Notes: generated by a model not told the origin, from the sequence alone. A stretch of 64,000 bases of DNA from Roseovarius sp. (GCA_021775255.1 JAJFIA010000004.1:124001-188000); one strand, 5' to 3'. Shown: positions 35,507 through 44,651, counted from the first letter of the stretch. Numbers and translations are program-made.

Positions 35507-36994
35507 TCAGCCCACCGAAAACTGGCCCATCATACCGGCGTCTTCATGCTCCAGAATATGGCAATGGTACATATAGGGCGCGCGTTCAGTTGCAGGCTGT
35601 TCAAACTGCATCAACAGATCAGCCTGCCCATCAATCAGAGCCGTATCCTTCCAACCCCGGTTATGTGGCGCGGGGGGATTGCCGTTTTCCCTCAACACCT
35701 GAAACCGCGTTCCGTGGATATGGAACGGGTGCATCATCATCGAAGCCGATACGCTCCAAACCTCAGGCTGGCCTATCTTTGCCACCAGATTGATCATACT
35801 CATATCAAACGGCATCCCATTGATCGAAAGGGCATTTTCGGCAGGCTTTTCCATGCCGCTCATACCACCCATGCCGCTCATACCACCCATGCCGCCGCCC
35901 ATTCCCATATCCAAGGTAAAATGGCGTTGCACCGCGCCTTCCGGGTTTAGATTGGGCAATGTCTCACCGGTATTCCCGGCAAGGCGGGTAATGCGTGGGC
36001 TCAGCCTTGGGTCAATTTCAAACCTTTGCAGTTCAAACGATCCGCCACCGCCCTGCTCCATCATACCACCCATCATCGGCGTATTTGAAATCATGCTGCT
36101 CACAAGGCTATCCGTTTCGGCATTGGCAAAATCAACCAGAATTTCAACCCGCTCACCCGGAGCCAAAGTGATGCCGTGCAAAGCCAATGGCTCAGGCAAC
36201 AACCCGGCATCGGTCGCAATCTGGTGCATTTCCCGGCCCGAGGCCATGGCAAGCCGATAGATACGCGCATTTGATCCGTTCAACACCCGCAGGCGCACAA
36301 TCCCGGCCGGGACAACCGCAACCCGCCCGACCTGACCATTCACCAAAATGGTGTTGCCCAGAACCCCGTGCATGTTGGGCGAATAGGACAACCGCCCGCG
36401 CCGATCAAAATTACGGTCCTGCACTACCAGCATCAGATCATCTTCGCCGTAAGTGCTGGGCAAGCCGCGTGCGTCATCGTGGCCATCGCTGATTTGCAGC
36501 ACACCGGCCAGCCCGGCATAAACCTGCGTCGCGGTCTGCCCGTGGATATGTGAATGATACCACGCCGTTGCCGAGGGTTGCGTGATGGGCAAGGTCACAC
36601 GCCATGTCCCGCCCGCTTCCACCGGCTGATGTGGGCCGCCATCCACCTCACCGGGAATGACCAGACCATGCCAATGGGATGAAACGGGCATCTTCAGGGT
36701 ATTTTCAACGGTGGCTTCGGTTTCTCCCTGCGCCACCCGAACCACAGGACCAAGATAGGACTGGTTGAAACCAATAGTGTTGCTGTCGGACCGGTTGATG
36801 AAATTTGTTTTCCCGGCTTGCGCCCGCAGACTGAAACGCCCGGTTTTTGTTGCGTCAAGCAAGGGTGGCATATCAAGCCGCTCAGAGTGCGACCCAGCAT
36901 AGGCCATGCCAGGCATAGCAACTGCAGCACCGACTGCCGCCATGGCTGTAAGGCAGTTTCGTCGGGTCAGTGTCCGGTTGTCATATATTGTCAT
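35507..36994 (-). CDS. Periplasmic multicopper oxidase (CueO-like)
   Basis: A 495-aa protein. The N-terminus TLTRRNCLTAMAAVGAAVAM with AYA cleavage site is a Tat-type signal (twin Arg), as expected for a copper protein folded before export; tatABC is in this window. Three cupredoxin domains carry the four copper boxes: SSHWHG (about 107), WYHSHIHGQT (about 145), HPFHIHG (about 424) and YHCHILEHEDAGMM (about 476). A Met/Gly-rich stretch (about 363-385) resembles the CueO loop that binds Cu(I). It should oxidise Cu(I) and protect against copper. The promoter at 37114-37144 has a MerR/CueR-type layout. The stop is followed by half of a GCGTTTCG-family palindrome. Confidence 0.92.
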   Translation of the reverse strand: MTIYDNRTLTRRNCLTAMAAVGAAVAMPGMAYAGSHSERLDMPPLLDATKTGRFSLRAQAGKTNFINRSDSNTIGFNQSYLGPVVRVAQGETEATVENTLKMPVSSHWHGLVIPGEVDGGPHQPVEAGGTWRVTLPITQPSATAWYHSHIHGQTATQVYAGLAGVLQISDGHDDARGLPSTYGEDDLMLVVQDRNFDRRGRLSYSPNMHGVLGNTILVNGQVGRVAVVPAGIVRLRVLNGSNARIYRLAMASGREMHQIATDAGLLPEPLALHGITLAPGERVEILVDFANAETDSLVSSMISNTPMMGGMMEQGGGGSFELQRFEIDPRLSPRITRLAGNTGETLPNLNPEGAVQRHFTLDMGMGGGMGGMSGMGGMSGMEKPAENALSINGMPFDMSMINLVAKIGQPEVWSVSASMMMHPFHIHGTRFQVLRENGNPPAPHNRGWKDTALIDGQADLLMQFEQPATERAPYMYHCHILEHEDAGMMGQFSVG

Positions 36995-37113
36995 AGGGTG
37001 TTTCCTGCTTCATTTTTGCCTGTATTGATTTCAATTTCGGTAACATGTTTGCAAGCACCGAAACGCAACCCTGATTCTGGATCATTTCCACAATCTGTCC
37101 CGCGCCGACACAG

Positions 37114-37144
37114 CACATAACCCATCCAGTAGCTGGAGGGTCAA
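37114..37144 (-). promoter_or_regulatory. CueR-like promoter with 19-bp spacer
   Basis: On the minus strand TTGACC (-35), a 19-bp spacer and TATGTG (-10). The spacer contains the dyad CTCCAG-CTA-CTGGAT-GG, close to the copA operator bound by E. coli CueR. MerR-type activators need this long spacer to twist the promoter. It lies 120 bp before the multicopper oxidase start and is correctly oriented. No merR-type gene is in the window. Confidence 0.7.
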
Positions 37145-37246
37145 GGCCATTGTTTATCACGGCACAATCTAGCGGCACTTTACCGCACACCAGGCACAGA
37201 AATTATATGTCGGGGAAAATATAAAAGCGCCTGAACGCAAAACTCC

Positions 37247-37285
37247 AATCCGGCCCTTCGCCAAGGGCCGGATTGCGCGTTTTTT
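37247..37285. terminator. Stem-loop downstream of bioY
   Basis: AATCCGGCCCTT (37247-37258) and AAGGGCCGGATT (37263-37274) form a perfect 12-bp stem with a 4-nt loop. It has a run of six T on the plus side (37280-37285), which on the minus strand is an A run before the stem. It lies 27 bp after the bioY stop, upstream of the copper promoter, so it should insulate the oxidase gene. Confidence 0.7.
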
Positions 37286-37311
37286 CAGAAGATTACAGAT
37301 ATGGCCGGTAT

Positions 37312-37908
37312 TCAGCGGCCCGCTTTGACCGCCGCCCAGCCGCCGGACACAACCAGCGCCGCGACCCCGGCTTTCACAATATCGCCCAGCAAGAACGGGC
37401 TCATCCAATAGGTCCAGATCACATCGGCAGACGCGCCAACCCAACTGCCTGAAATCCCCGCCATCCCGGCGATTGCCATCGGCCAGGCCACACCCGGAAT
37501 ATAAAGCAAGGCGGTCACCACAATGCCGGTTATCGCCGTGGTCACCACGCCGCGCGCAAGGCCCTTTTCAACCGCCAGCCCGGCCAGATAGGCCATGCCG
37601 ACAAAGCCAAACAAAAATCCCGCCGTCGGCCCGATCAGCGACGGAAACGATCCGCCATTGGCAAATACCGGCAGGCCCATCGCCCCTTCGGCAAGATAAG
37701 CCACCAGCGTCAGCGCCCCCAAACGCGAACCGAATGTCAGGCCCACCAGCAAAATCGCCAGGGTCTGCAAGGTAACGGGAACCGGGTAAAACGGTACCGA
37801 GATTTGTGCGGCCATGGCAATAAGCATCGACCCGCCCAAAACCATCGCGGCCTTGCGCAGAAGTGTTTCGCGGCCGATCACGGCCTTGCTCAGAACTGTA
37901 TCACGCAT
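37312..37908 (-). CDS. bioY: Biotin transporter BioY
   Basis: A 198-aa membrane protein with about six hydrophobic segments, the S-component of an ECF-type biotin importer. Typical features are QISVPFYPVPVTLQTLAILL (about 34-53) and FANGGSFPSLIGPTAGFLFG. No bioM or bioN is adjacent; solitary BioY can work alone or with shared modules. The start is the ATG preceded by AAGGGA. The gene is divergent from the SDR gene (gap 109 bp). I found no convincing BioR or BirA operator in that gap. birA itself is at 60722 in the same window. Confidence 0.9.
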   Translation of the reverse strand: MRDTVLSKAVIGRETLLRKAAMVLGGSMLIAMAAQISVPFYPVPVTLQTLAILLVGLTFGSRLGALTLVAYLAEGAMGLPVFANGGSFPSLIGPTAGFLFGFVGMAYLAGLAVEKGLARGVVTTAITGIVVTALLYIPGVAWPMAIAGMAGISGSWVGASADVIWTYWMSPFLLGDIVKAGVAALVVSGGWAAVKAGR

Positions 37909-38017
37909 CGGTTCAATTCCCTTATTGATGAAAGTTACCCGTCTTTTTCGCCGCATTGGATGAAAAGTCAAGCAATAGCCCTTGATTATTGCGCCCATCT
38001 TTGGGATTTGCAGCCTT

Positions 38018-38671
38018 ATGACCGACACAACACACCCCAAAATCGCCCTCATCACCGGTGCTTCCCGCGGGCTTGGCGCGGCTCTGGCCGAAATCCTGTC
38101 AGAAACCCATCACATCGTCGCCGTGGGCCGCACCACCGGCGCGCTGGAAGAACTGGATGACCGCATTCAGGCCAATGGCGGCTCGGCCACGCTGGCCCCC
38201 ATGGACATCACCAATCCCGATGCCATGGCCCAGCTTTGCCGCTCGATCCATGACCGCTGGGGCCATGTTGACATCTGGGCCCATACCGCTATTCATGCTG
38301 CTCCGCTATCACCCGCAGATCATATTGATACCAAAGACTGGCAGAAATCCGTCGCCACCAATGTCACCGCTTTGGGCCAACTGATCCCCTTCATCGCGCC
38401 CCTGCTTGGCGATCAGGGCAGCGCGCTTTTCTTTGATGACCCCCAGGGCGGCAACAAATTCTTCGGTGCCTACGGCAGCACCAAGGCCGCGCAGATTGCT
38501 CTGGCCAAAAGCTGGCAGGCCGAAACCATCAAAATCGGCCCAAAGATACACATCCTTGCGCCAAATCCGATGCCCACCGCCACCCGCGCACGATTCCACC
38601 CCGGCGAAGACCGCAGCCCCCTGAAGGACCCCCGCATCGAGGCCCGCCGCCTGCTTGGCACCCTCCCCTAG
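38018..38671 (+). CDS. Short-chain dehydrogenase/reductase (SDR)
   Basis: A 217-aa SDR with the NAD(P) motif [15 protein letters not shown] and the catalytic Tyr/Lys in [16 protein letters not shown]. It is shorter than classical SDRs (250 aa) at the C-terminus. The substrate is unknown. In relatives an SDR occupies the place beside purF; here bioY and the copper oxidase intervene. Its frame is open 12 codons upstream; I use the ATG that gives the normal SDR start ([16 protein letters not shown]). Confidence 0.85.
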   Translation: MTDTTHPKIALITGASRGLGAALAEILSETHHIVAVGRTTGALEELDDRIQANGGSATLAPMDITNPDAMAQLCRSIHDRWGHVDIWAHTAIHAAPLSPADHIDTKDWQKSVATNVTALGQLIPFIAPLLGDQGSALFFDDPQGGNKFFGAYGSTKAAQIALAKSWQAETIKIGPKIHILAPNPMPTATRARFHPGEDRSPLKDPRIEARRLLGTLP

Positions 38672-38787
38672 CCCCCGGGCAGGGCAACGGGGAGGGTGGG
38701 CGGGCGTTGCCCTGCCCGGGGGTGCTTGCCGCCTGTTCCAAGCCCGGTTACATAAAGGGCACAAACACCATAAAAGGCCGTGATATA

Positions 38788-39573
38788 GTGCGCATTCTCA
38801 TCACCAATGACGACGGCATCAACGCCCCGGGGCTTGAAGTCCTGCATACCATCGCCACCGAACTTGCCGGCCCAAAGGGCGAGGTCTGGACAGTGGCGCC
38901 CGCGTTCGAGCAATCCGGTGTCGGCCATTGCATCTCCTTCACCCGGCCGATGATGCTGGCCAAAATGGCCGAGCGCCGCTTTGCCGCCGAGGGCAGCCCG
39001 GCCGATTGCGTGCTTGCGGGCCTGCATGACGTGATGAAAGATTGCCCGCCCGATCTGGTGCTCTCGGGCGTCAATCGCGGCAATAATTCCGCTGAAAACG
39101 CGCTCTATTCCGGTACGCTCGGGGCGGCCATGGAAGCCGCGCTTCAGGGTGTGCCAGCCGTGGCCCTCAGCCAATATTACGGCCCCGGCAACAAAGACCT
39201 ACATGATACATTTGATGCCGCCCGCGTACACGGGCTGCAAACCCTGCGCAATCTGCTTGAGAATGGCGTCTGGACAAAGGATGATTACGGCATCTTCTAC
39301 AATATCAACTTCCCCCCCGTCCCGGCGGCTGAGGTCAAGGGCCTGCGCGCCGCGCGGCAAGGCTTTCGCCGCGATATGGGCTTTGGGGTTCAGCCGCATG
39401 TCGCCCCCTCGGGGCGGCGGTTCTTGTGGGTCACCGGCGCGCCGCAACAACAACCCACCAGCCCCGGCTCTGATGCCGATCTCAACCACAAGGGCTATAT
39501 CTCGGTCACGCCAATGCGCGCCGATCTCACCGCCCATGACGCGCTTGACGCTCTGAAAGCCATCGAAGAATGA
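38788..39573 (+). CDS. surE: 5'/3'-nucleotidase SurE
   Basis: A 261-aa nucleotide phosphatase. The metal-binding N-terminus [15 protein letters not shown] is complete, and [11 protein letters not shown] (about 92-102) gives the Asn ligand. The start is a GTG before CGCATTCTC, which puts the conserved RILITNDDG at residue 2. Its stop overlaps the pcm start by 4 bp (ATGA). The order surE-pcm-nlpD is a common proteobacterial stress/stationary-phase unit. Confidence 0.94.
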   Translation: MRILITNDDGINAPGLEVLHTIATELAGPKGEVWTVAPAFEQSGVGHCISFTRPMMLAKMAERRFAAEGSPADCVLAGLHDVMKDCPPDLVLSGVNRGNNSAENALYSGTLGAAMEAALQGVPAVALSQYYGPGNKDLHDTFDAARVHGLQTLRNLLENGVWTKDDYGIFYNINFPPVPAAEVKGLRAARQGFRRDMGFGVQPHVAPSGRRFLWVTGAPQQQPTSPGSDADLNHKGYISVTPMRADLTAHDALDALKAIEE

Positions 39574-40226
39574 GTGCCAGCAACGACGATAACGCCGAAC
39601 GCAAGATGCAGTTCCTCTATGCCCTGCGCTCGCACGGGGTGACGGATGCGCGTGTGCTCTCGGCGATGGAAAAGGTCGATCGCGGGCCGTTCGTGCGCGG
39701 CCATTTCGCCATGCGCGCCTATGAAGACACACCCCTGCCCATCGCCTGTGGCCAGACCATCAGCCAGCCTTCCGTGGTAGGCCTGATGACCCAGGCGCTG
39801 AAGATCAATCCCCGTGACAAGGTGCTTGAGGTGGGCACCGGCAGCGGCTATCAGGCGGCGATTCTCAGCCATCTGGCGCGGCGCATCTACACCATCGAGC
39901 GCCACCCGCGCCTTGTGCGCGAGGCCACGGCGCTGTTTCGCGAACTTGACCTGACCAATATCACCACCGTGATGGGCGACGGCAGCTTTGGCCTGCCCGA
40001 TCAGGCGCCATTTGACCGCATCCTTGTGACCGCCGCCGCCGAAGATCCGCCCGGGCCCCTGCTGGAACAGCTCAAACCGGGCGGCATCATGGTGCTGCCG
40101 GTGGGGCAATCGGATGCGGTGCAAAGCCTGATCCGGGTCACCAGGCTTGAGGACGGCTTTGACTATGACGAACTCAGACAGGTCCGATTTGTGCCATTGA
40201 TCGAGGGCATCAGCCGCGATACTTGA
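39570..40226 (+). CDS. pcm: Protein-L-isoaspartate O-methyltransferase
   Basis: A 218-aa SAM-dependent repair enzyme for damaged aspartyl residues. The SAM loop is [16 protein letters not shown] (about 87-102), with the preceding [12 protein letters not shown] that forms the substrate pocket, and later [14 protein letters not shown]. Normal length. It overlaps surE and precedes the LysM/M23 protein gene by 74 bp. Confidence 0.95.
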   Translation: MSASNDDNAERKMQFLYALRSHGVTDARVLSAMEKVDRGPFVRGHFAMRAYEDTPLPIACGQTISQPSVVGLMTQALKINPRDKVLEVGTGSGYQAAILSHLARRIYTIERHPRLVREATALFRELDLTNITTVMGDGSFGLPDQAPFDRILVTAAAEDPPGPLLEQLKPGGIMVLPVGQSDAVQSLIRVTRLEDGFDYDELRQVRFVPLIEGISRDT

Positions 40227-40300
40227 CGAATGCCCCCCGGACAACCCATTATAGGCCAAAGCCCCGGCCACAAGGGGCACTCTTTTGAGAGGACGAGCAT

Positions 40301-41464
40301 ATGACAAAATCCCGTTTCCAAATCCCCCGGTCCGGCCTGCTTCTGTCGGGCACCGCCCTTTTTCTGCTTGCGGCCTGCGATGAGCCGTTTGACCCGGATC
40401 TGCGCGATGCCTTCAACACCGGTAACGGCCTCAGCACTGCCGAGGCCGCCCGCACCGCCACAGCCGAGCGGCCCCAGCCCGATGCCCGCGGCATCATCTC
40501 CTACCCCGGCTATCAGGTGGCCGTTGCCCGGCGCGGCGATACGGTGGCAAGCCTTGCCAACCGCATCGGAGTGAGCCCCGGGGAACTGGCGCGCTACAAT
40601 GGCATCCGCCCCGACGATCCGCTGCGCGACGGCGAGATCATCGCCCTGCCCGGCCGCGTCTCTGAACCCCTTGGCGGGCCTATCCAATCGCCGGTTGACA
40701 TCAACTCGGTGGCCGGCAGCGCCCTCGACAGCGTCGATTCCCAGGCAATCGAAACCACCAGCCTTGATCCCAATGCCCGCGTGGGTGTTGAGCCGATCCG
40801 CCACAAGGTGGAACGCGGCGAAACCGCCTTTACCATCGCCCGGCTTTACAATGTCTCGATCCGCAGCCTTGCGGAATGGAACGGGCTCGACAGCAAATTC
40901 ACCGTACATGAAGGCCAGCACCTCCTGATCCCGGTGGCCCTGCCCGGCGACACAACCGAGCCATTTGATGCCACCGAACTCCCCGGCGCAGGTTCCGCAA
41001 CCCCGACACCGCCCAGCGCCGCCAAACCTTTGCCAGCCGAAGATACCAAACCCGCGTCTGCGGCCGTTGCAAATGCCGCCCCCGATCTCAGTGATAGCCA
41101 GACAGCGGGGGATACCGGGCGCATGTCCTGGCCGGTACGCGGCGATATCATCCGCGAATACGCCAAAGGCAAAAGCGAAGGCATTGATATCGCCGCCGCC
41201 CCCGGCACCCCGGTCAAGGCCGCCGCCGCAGGCACCGTCGCAGCCATCACCGAAGATTCAAACGGCGTGCCGATCATCGTTGTCAAACACCCCGACAACC
41301 TGCTGACGGTCTATTCCAACGTGGATAAACTGCGCGTCCGCAAAGGCGATAAAGTCACCCGCGGTCAACCCCTGGCCGAGATACGCAGCACCGGCACCGC
41401 CGCCCTGCATTTCGAAGTGCGCGATGGCTTTGAAAGCGTCAACCCTGCCGATTTTCTTGGCTGA
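40301..41464 (+). CDS. LysM/M23-domain lipoprotein, NlpD-like amidase activator
   Basis: A 387-aa outer-membrane or envelope lipoprotein. The signal has a lipobox LAAC (Cys about 26). Two LysM repeats (about 66-111 and 168-213) bind peptidoglycan, then a Pro/Ala linker, then a LytM/M23 fold (about 280-387). The M23 metal ligands are mostly lost: the first His is Ser (KSEGIDIA) and the Y.H pair is Tyr-Ser-Asn (TVYSNVDKL); only the HFEVR His remains. So it should be catalytically inactive and act as an activator of amidases during cell division, as NlpD and EnvC do. The position after surE-pcm agrees. Confidence 0.88.
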   Translation: MTKSRFQIPRSGLLLSGTALFLLAACDEPFDPDLRDAFNTGNGLSTAEAARTATAERPQPDARGIISYPGYQVAVARRGDTVASLANRIGVSPGELARYNGIRPDDPLRDGEIIALPGRVSEPLGGPIQSPVDINSVAGSALDSVDSQAIETTSLDPNARVGVEPIRHKVERGETAFTIARLYNVSIRSLAEWNGLDSKFTVHEGQHLLIPVALPGDTTEPFDATELPGAGSATPTPPSAAKPLPAEDTKPASAAVANAAPDLSDSQTAGDTGRMSWPVRGDIIREYAKGKSEGIDIAAAPGTPVKAAAAGTVAAITEDSNGVPIIVVKHPDNLLTVYSNVDKLRVRKGDKVTRGQPLAEIRSTGTAALHFEVRDGFESVNPADFLG

Positions 41465-41480
41465 AACCCACAAGATAGCC

Positions 41481-41502
41481 TTTCATTTTTCCAAAAATAC
41501 TC
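41481..41502 (-). repeat. Gene-end repeat, inverted copy
   Basis: TTTCATTTTTCCAAAAATAC then TC, the reverse complement of the tail at 19775-19798 with one change. It lies just beyond the nlpD-like stop, followed immediately by a 12-bp stem-loop (41504-41542). Confidence 0.7.
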
Positions 41503-41503
41503 A

Positions 41504-41542
41504 AAACCCGACGGTCTCGCCAGGCGGCCCACCGTCGGGTTT
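41504..41542. terminator. Bidirectional terminator between nlpD-like and DUF815 genes
   Basis: AAACCCGACGGT (41504-41515) and ACCGTCGGGTTT (41531-41542) form a perfect 12-bp stem with a 15-nt loop and A/T-rich ends on both sides. It lies between two convergent genes and touches the DUF815 stop codon, so it can serve both. Confidence 0.75.
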
Positions 41543-42384
41543 CATACCCCCAGCGTCACACCCTTGCGCCCGGCAAGATCGGTAAAATACTGCCACGCCA
41601 CCCGGCCCGAACGCGCGCCGCGCGTGGCCTGCCACTCAATCGCCTCGGCGCGCATTGTGTCTGCGTCAATCTCAACGCCGTACGCCGCGCAATAGCCGCG
41701 TATCATCTCCAGATATTGATCCTGATCACAGGGATGAAAGCCCAGCCACAGCCCGAACCGGTCTGAGAGTGATACCTTCTCCTCCACCGCCTCAGACGGG
41801 CTGATCGAGGTCGAGCGTTCATTTTCAATCATGTCGCGCGGCATCAGGTGGCGCCGGTTTGACGTGGCATAGAAAATCACATTCTCCGGCCGGCCTTCAA
41901 TGCCGCCATCCAGCACCGCCTTGAGCGATTTGTAATGCTGGTCATCATGGGAAAACGACAGATCATCGCAAAACAGCAAAAACCGCGCGTCCCTGTCGCG
42001 CAACAGATGCAACAACCGGCCCACACTGGGCAAATCCTCGCGCTGCATCTCCACCAGCTTGAGCTCCATGCCCTCGCCCAGCACGGCGGCATGCACCGCC
42101 TTCACCAGGCTTGATTTCCCCATCCCGCGCGCGCCCCACAAAAGCGCATTATTGGCGGGCAGGCCGCGGGCAAACTGCCTTGTGTTTTCCAGTAAAATAT
42201 CGCGCGCCCGGTCAATCCCATGCAACAGATGCATATCCACCCGCGCCACATCCTTGACCGGCTGCAACCCGTCCGGTTCCACCTGCCACAAATACGCATC
42301 CGCAACACTGAAATCCGGCGCGGCCAGCGGCCCCGGGCTGATCCGTTCCAGCGCCGCCGCAATCCGCAGGAGCGCCTCACTCAC
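41542..42384 (-). CDS. DUF815-family AAA+ ATPase
   Basis: A 280-aa ATPase of the DUF815 type. Walker A is [14 protein letters not shown] (about 83-96), Walker [13 protein letters not shown] (about 134-145), sensor [12 protein letters not shown], and the arginine-containing lid follows. Its biological role is undefined; members resemble DnaC/ORC-type loaders. It overlaps the tatC stop by 4 bp, so it is coexpressed with tatABC, but no link to Tat export is established. Confidence 0.88.
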   Translation of the reverse strand: MSEALLRIAAALERISPGPLAAPDFSVADAYLWQVEPDGLQPVKDVARVDMHLLHGIDRARDILLENTRQFARGLPANNALLWGARGMGKSSLVKAVHAAVLGEGMELKLVEMQREDLPSVGRLLHLLRDRDARFLLFCDDLSFSHDDQHYKSLKAVLDGGIEGRPENVIFYATSNRRHLMPRDMIENERSTSISPSEAVEEKVSLSDRFGLWLGFHPCDQDQYLEMIRGYCAAYGVEIDADTMRAEAIEWQATRGARSGRVAWQYFTDLAGRKGVTLGV

Positions 42385-43259
42385 GCGCCCGTCTCCCCGG
42401 CCTCGTCTTCCTCTTCCTCTTCGTCTTCATCTTCCTCAAACCAAAGCCCGTCAGCGCGCAACTGCGCCTCACGTGTGGCCTCAACCCGACGCACCAGGAA
42501 GATTGAAATCTCATAAAGCCCGTAAACCACCACAAATAAAATCACCTGCGTGATCACATCCGGCGGCGTCACAATCGCGGCCAGAACCAGAATGCCCACC
42601 ACCGCGTATTTGCGCACTGATCGCAGGCCTCCTGCACTTACCAACCCGGCTTTGCCCATCAAAGTGAGCAGCACAGGTAATTGAAAACAAAGGCCAAAAG
42701 CCACGATAAACTTGATCGTCAGCTTCAGATACTCCTGCGCCGAGCCCTGAAACGCGATGCCAGCCACAGCGCTCCCTTCGCCGTTTTCACCTGCCAGCGT
42801 GCCGAGTTGTTGAAAGCGCAAGAAAAATTCAAACGCCAATGGCGTGACCACGAAAAACGCGAATGACGCGCCGAGGATAAACATGAAAGGCGACGCGATC
42901 AGAAACGGCAAAAAAGCGCCCTTTTCGTTTTTATAAAGCCCCGGCGCCACGAACCGCCACATCTGGTAGGAAATATAAGGAAACGATAAAATCAACCCGC
43001 CCATAAGCGATATCTGAATTGCTACGAAAAAGCCTTCCTGAAGCTTGATCAGAATCAGTCCGCAATCATCCTGGCCGCGCTCGGCCATGGCCGCACACAA
43101 AGGATGGGTCAGGAAATTGAAAATCGGGTTCCACACGGTGAAACAGATGATCATGCCGATGATAAACGCCACTGCCGAATGAATAAGCCGGTTGCGCAGC
43201 TCAGCCAGATGCTCAATTAGCGGGGCCGAGCTGTCTTCCACGTCGTCAGAATCGCTCAT
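42381..43259 (-). CDS. tatC: Twin-arginine translocase subunit TatC
   Basis: A 292-aa inner-membrane protein with six membrane segments. Motifs: [15 protein letters not shown] at the N-terminus (signal-peptide contact), [22 protein letters not shown] in the first cytoplasmic loop, and the [17 protein letters not shown] segment. Compared with E. coli TatC (258 aa) it has a cytoplasmic C-terminal extension of mostly Asp/Glu (about residues 276-292). TatB upstream has a strongly basic tail. It is cotranscribed with tatA and tatB (4-bp overlap upstream). Confidence 0.95.
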   Translation of the reverse strand: MSDSDDVEDSSAPLIEHLAELRNRLIHSAVAFIIGMIICFTVWNPIFNFLTHPLCAAMAERGQDDCGLILIKLQEGFFVAIQISLMGGLILSFPYISYQMWRFVAPGLYKNEKGAFLPFLIASPFMFILGASFAFFVVTPLAFEFFLRFQQLGTLAGENGEGSAVAGIAFQGSAQEYLKLTIKFIVAFGLCFQLPVLLTLMGKAGLVSAGGLRSVRKYAVVGILVLAAIVTPPDVITQVILFVVVYGLYEISIFLVRRVEATREAQLRADGLWFEEDEDEEEEEDEAGETGA

Positions 43260-43888
43260 GCCTTACTCCCGGTCGGTTTTTTCCGTGCTGCGGGCTTCTT
43301 CGCCGCCGGTTTTGCCTTTGCCGCCGCAGGTTTTGCAACTGGTTTCGCCGCCGGCTTGCGCGCCGCCGGTTTTGCTGCGGCTGTTTTCGCAGCAGGTTTC
43401 TTGGTCGCTGGTTTTACCGCAGTCTTGGCCGCCGGTTTTTCCACCGCAGTTTTAGCCGCCGGTTTCTTGGCTGTCGGTTTCTTCGCCGCTTTAGGCTTGG
43501 CCGCTGCTGCCGCCTCTGCTTCCTTGCGTTCCATCGCCATTTCTGCCGTCTTGGCGCGGATTTTATCCGCCTGTTCCTGACGTTCCGCGCTCAGCTTCGG
43601 CTTGCCCGCTTCCATCGTGCTTTTGGTAAAACTGTCGGTGGTTTTCTTGATCTCATCAAACGCCGAATTCATTGGATTGGTCGCCGTTTTCAGGGTCTTT
43701 TGCAAATCCGTAACACCCGCATCATCCGCCGCGTCATTCATCGCCTTGCTGAAATCGCGCGCCATGCCCTTGGCCTTGCCGACAAATTTGCCAACCTGCC
43801 GGAACATGCCCGGCAAATCCTTTGGCCCCACCACGATCAGCGCCACAACGCCAATTACCAGCAGTTCAGTTCCGCCAAGGTCGAACAT
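43256..43888 (-). CDS. tatB: Sec-independent translocase TatB with long basic tail
   Basis: A 210-aa protein. The N-terminal membrane helix [20 protein letters not shown] with the TatB Glu and GPKDLP hinge, then an amphipathic helix, as expected. From about residue 130 on, the chain is a low-complexity Lys/Ala/Pro region (repeats of KPAAK/KKPAA) with a single Glu, resembling histone H1 or AlgP tails. The tail is cytoplasmic. TatC next to it ends in an acidic tail, so the two may pair. The repetitive DNA is prone to length change. Confidence 0.93.
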   Translation of the reverse strand: MFDLGGTELLVIGVVALIVVGPKDLPGMFRQVGKFVGKAKGMARDFSKAMNDAADDAGVTDLQKTLKTATNPMNSAFDEIKKTTDSFTKSTMEAGKPKLSAERQEQADKIRAKTAEMAMERKEAEAAAAAKPKAAKKPTAKKPAAKTAVEKPAAKTAVKPATKKPAAKTAAAKPAARKPAAKPVAKPAAAKAKPAAKKPAARKKPTGSKA

Positions 43889-43894
43889 CCGAGG

Positions 43895-44119
43895 CTACGC
43901 CTTGTCTTTTTCGTCTTCGGGCGTCACGTCCTTGGCTGCATCGGCCACGCTGTCGGCCTCATCTTCCAATTCCTTGGAACCTTCGCTCACGCCCTTCTTG
44001 AACGAGGTAATCCCCTTGCCAACTTCCCCCATCAAAGATGAGATCTTGCCGCGCCCGAACAGCACCAGCACCACAACGGCGATCAGCAATATGCCCGGAA
44101 GGCCAATATTATTCAGCAT
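43895..44119 (-). CDS. tatA: Sec-independent translocase TatA
   Basis: A 74-aa protein: one membrane helix ([20 protein letters not shown]), the FGRGK hinge and an amphipathic helix, then an acidic tail. It forms the pore of the Tat system with TatB and TatC, directly downstream (tatB begins 7 bp after its stop). The Tat-type signal of the copper oxidase at 35507 is a likely client. Confidence 0.94.
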   Translation of the reverse strand: MLNNIGLPGILLIAVVVLVLFGRGKISSLMGEVGKGITSFKKGVSEGSKELEDEADSVADAAKDVTPEDEKDKA

Positions 44120-44332
44120 GTTCTTCTCCCAATATCAGGGCCCTCTCCCTTGGAACCCCGGAAATTTCATCAACTTTATCTAATCCGTCCCCGTCCGGGT
44201 TAAAAGACCAATATGATTGGTTGTAATAATTTTTGCCCATAATTGGTCCCTGCCACCCGCACTGGTTGATTATTCCCTGCAATTTTTAGGTGTTTCAGGC
44301 CCTATGCAGACTCAGAACAACGCCCCTTCGGC

Positions 44333-44485
44333 ATTTTGAAAAAATGTCAGCCCCCGCCCGCCCCACGGCGGGGGCTTTTGCACCGGTGCATCATAGGGAA
44401 AACGCCCGCTTTTATGTTGTGTCATACGATACATGACCCTCACCCCATGCCCCCACCCAGGCGGGGGCTGACATTTTTTCAAAAT
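44333..44485. repeat. Two-hairpin palindromic element, copy C (opposite orientation)
   Basis: A perfect 26-bp inverted repeat at 44333-44358 and 44460-44485, total 153 bp. In reverse orientation it aligns with copies A and B. The variable stem position is C/G here (GCCCCC with GGGGGC) in all four segments, and the outer stem reads ATGTCAG/CTGACAT versus ATGCCAG/CTGGCAT (A) and ATGGCAG/CTGCCAT (B), so pairing is kept. Confidence 0.87.
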
Positions 44486-44543
44486 CATCCACTTACTCAA
44501 TGGCCCAAAGCCGTCACCCCTCAATAATACTTCGTGGCCTAAA

Positions 44544-44584
44544 GCGTTTCGCCTTAAACCTGAGACAGGGTTAAGGCGAAACGC
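44544..44584. terminator. GCGTTTCG-family palindrome (first of two)
   Basis: GCGTTTCGCCTTAA (44544-44557) and TTAAGGCGAAACGC (44571-44584), a perfect 14-bp stem with a 13-nt loop, in the gap upstream of tatA. Confidence 0.65.
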
Positions 44585-44607
44585 CATGTAACATATCAGT
44601 GTTTCGC

Positions 44608-44650
44608 GCGTTTCGCGACAAACCCGTTATTCAGGTTTATCGCGAAACGC
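44608..44650. terminator. GCGTTTCG-family palindrome at the SDR gene end
   Basis: GCGTTTCGCGACAAACC (44608-44624) and GGTTTATCGCGAAACGC (44634-44650) pair at 16 of 17 positions with a 9-nt loop. The TTTAA following it contains the stop codon of the SDR gene (44652-44654), so it is the likely terminator of that operon. Confidence 0.7.
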
Positions 44651-44651
44651 T

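Larger units (their letters stand above)
44120..44651. other. Repeat-filled intergenic region upstream of tatA
   Basis: 532 bp without a gene. It contains copy C of the two-hairpin element (44333-44485) and two consecutive GCGTTTCG-family palindromes (44544-44584, 44608-44650). The tatA promoter should lie near 44130-44300, which is AT-rich, but I could not fix -35 and -10 boxes. Confidence 0.6.

Noticed and set aside
36981..37190. A small frame between the CueR-like promoter and the oxidase gene
   Set aside because: It overlaps the promoter boxes, has no ribosome site and shows no copper-binding motif.
37909..38017. A BioR or BirA operator for bioY
   Set aside because: No TTATnnATAA-type palindrome is present in the divergent gap.
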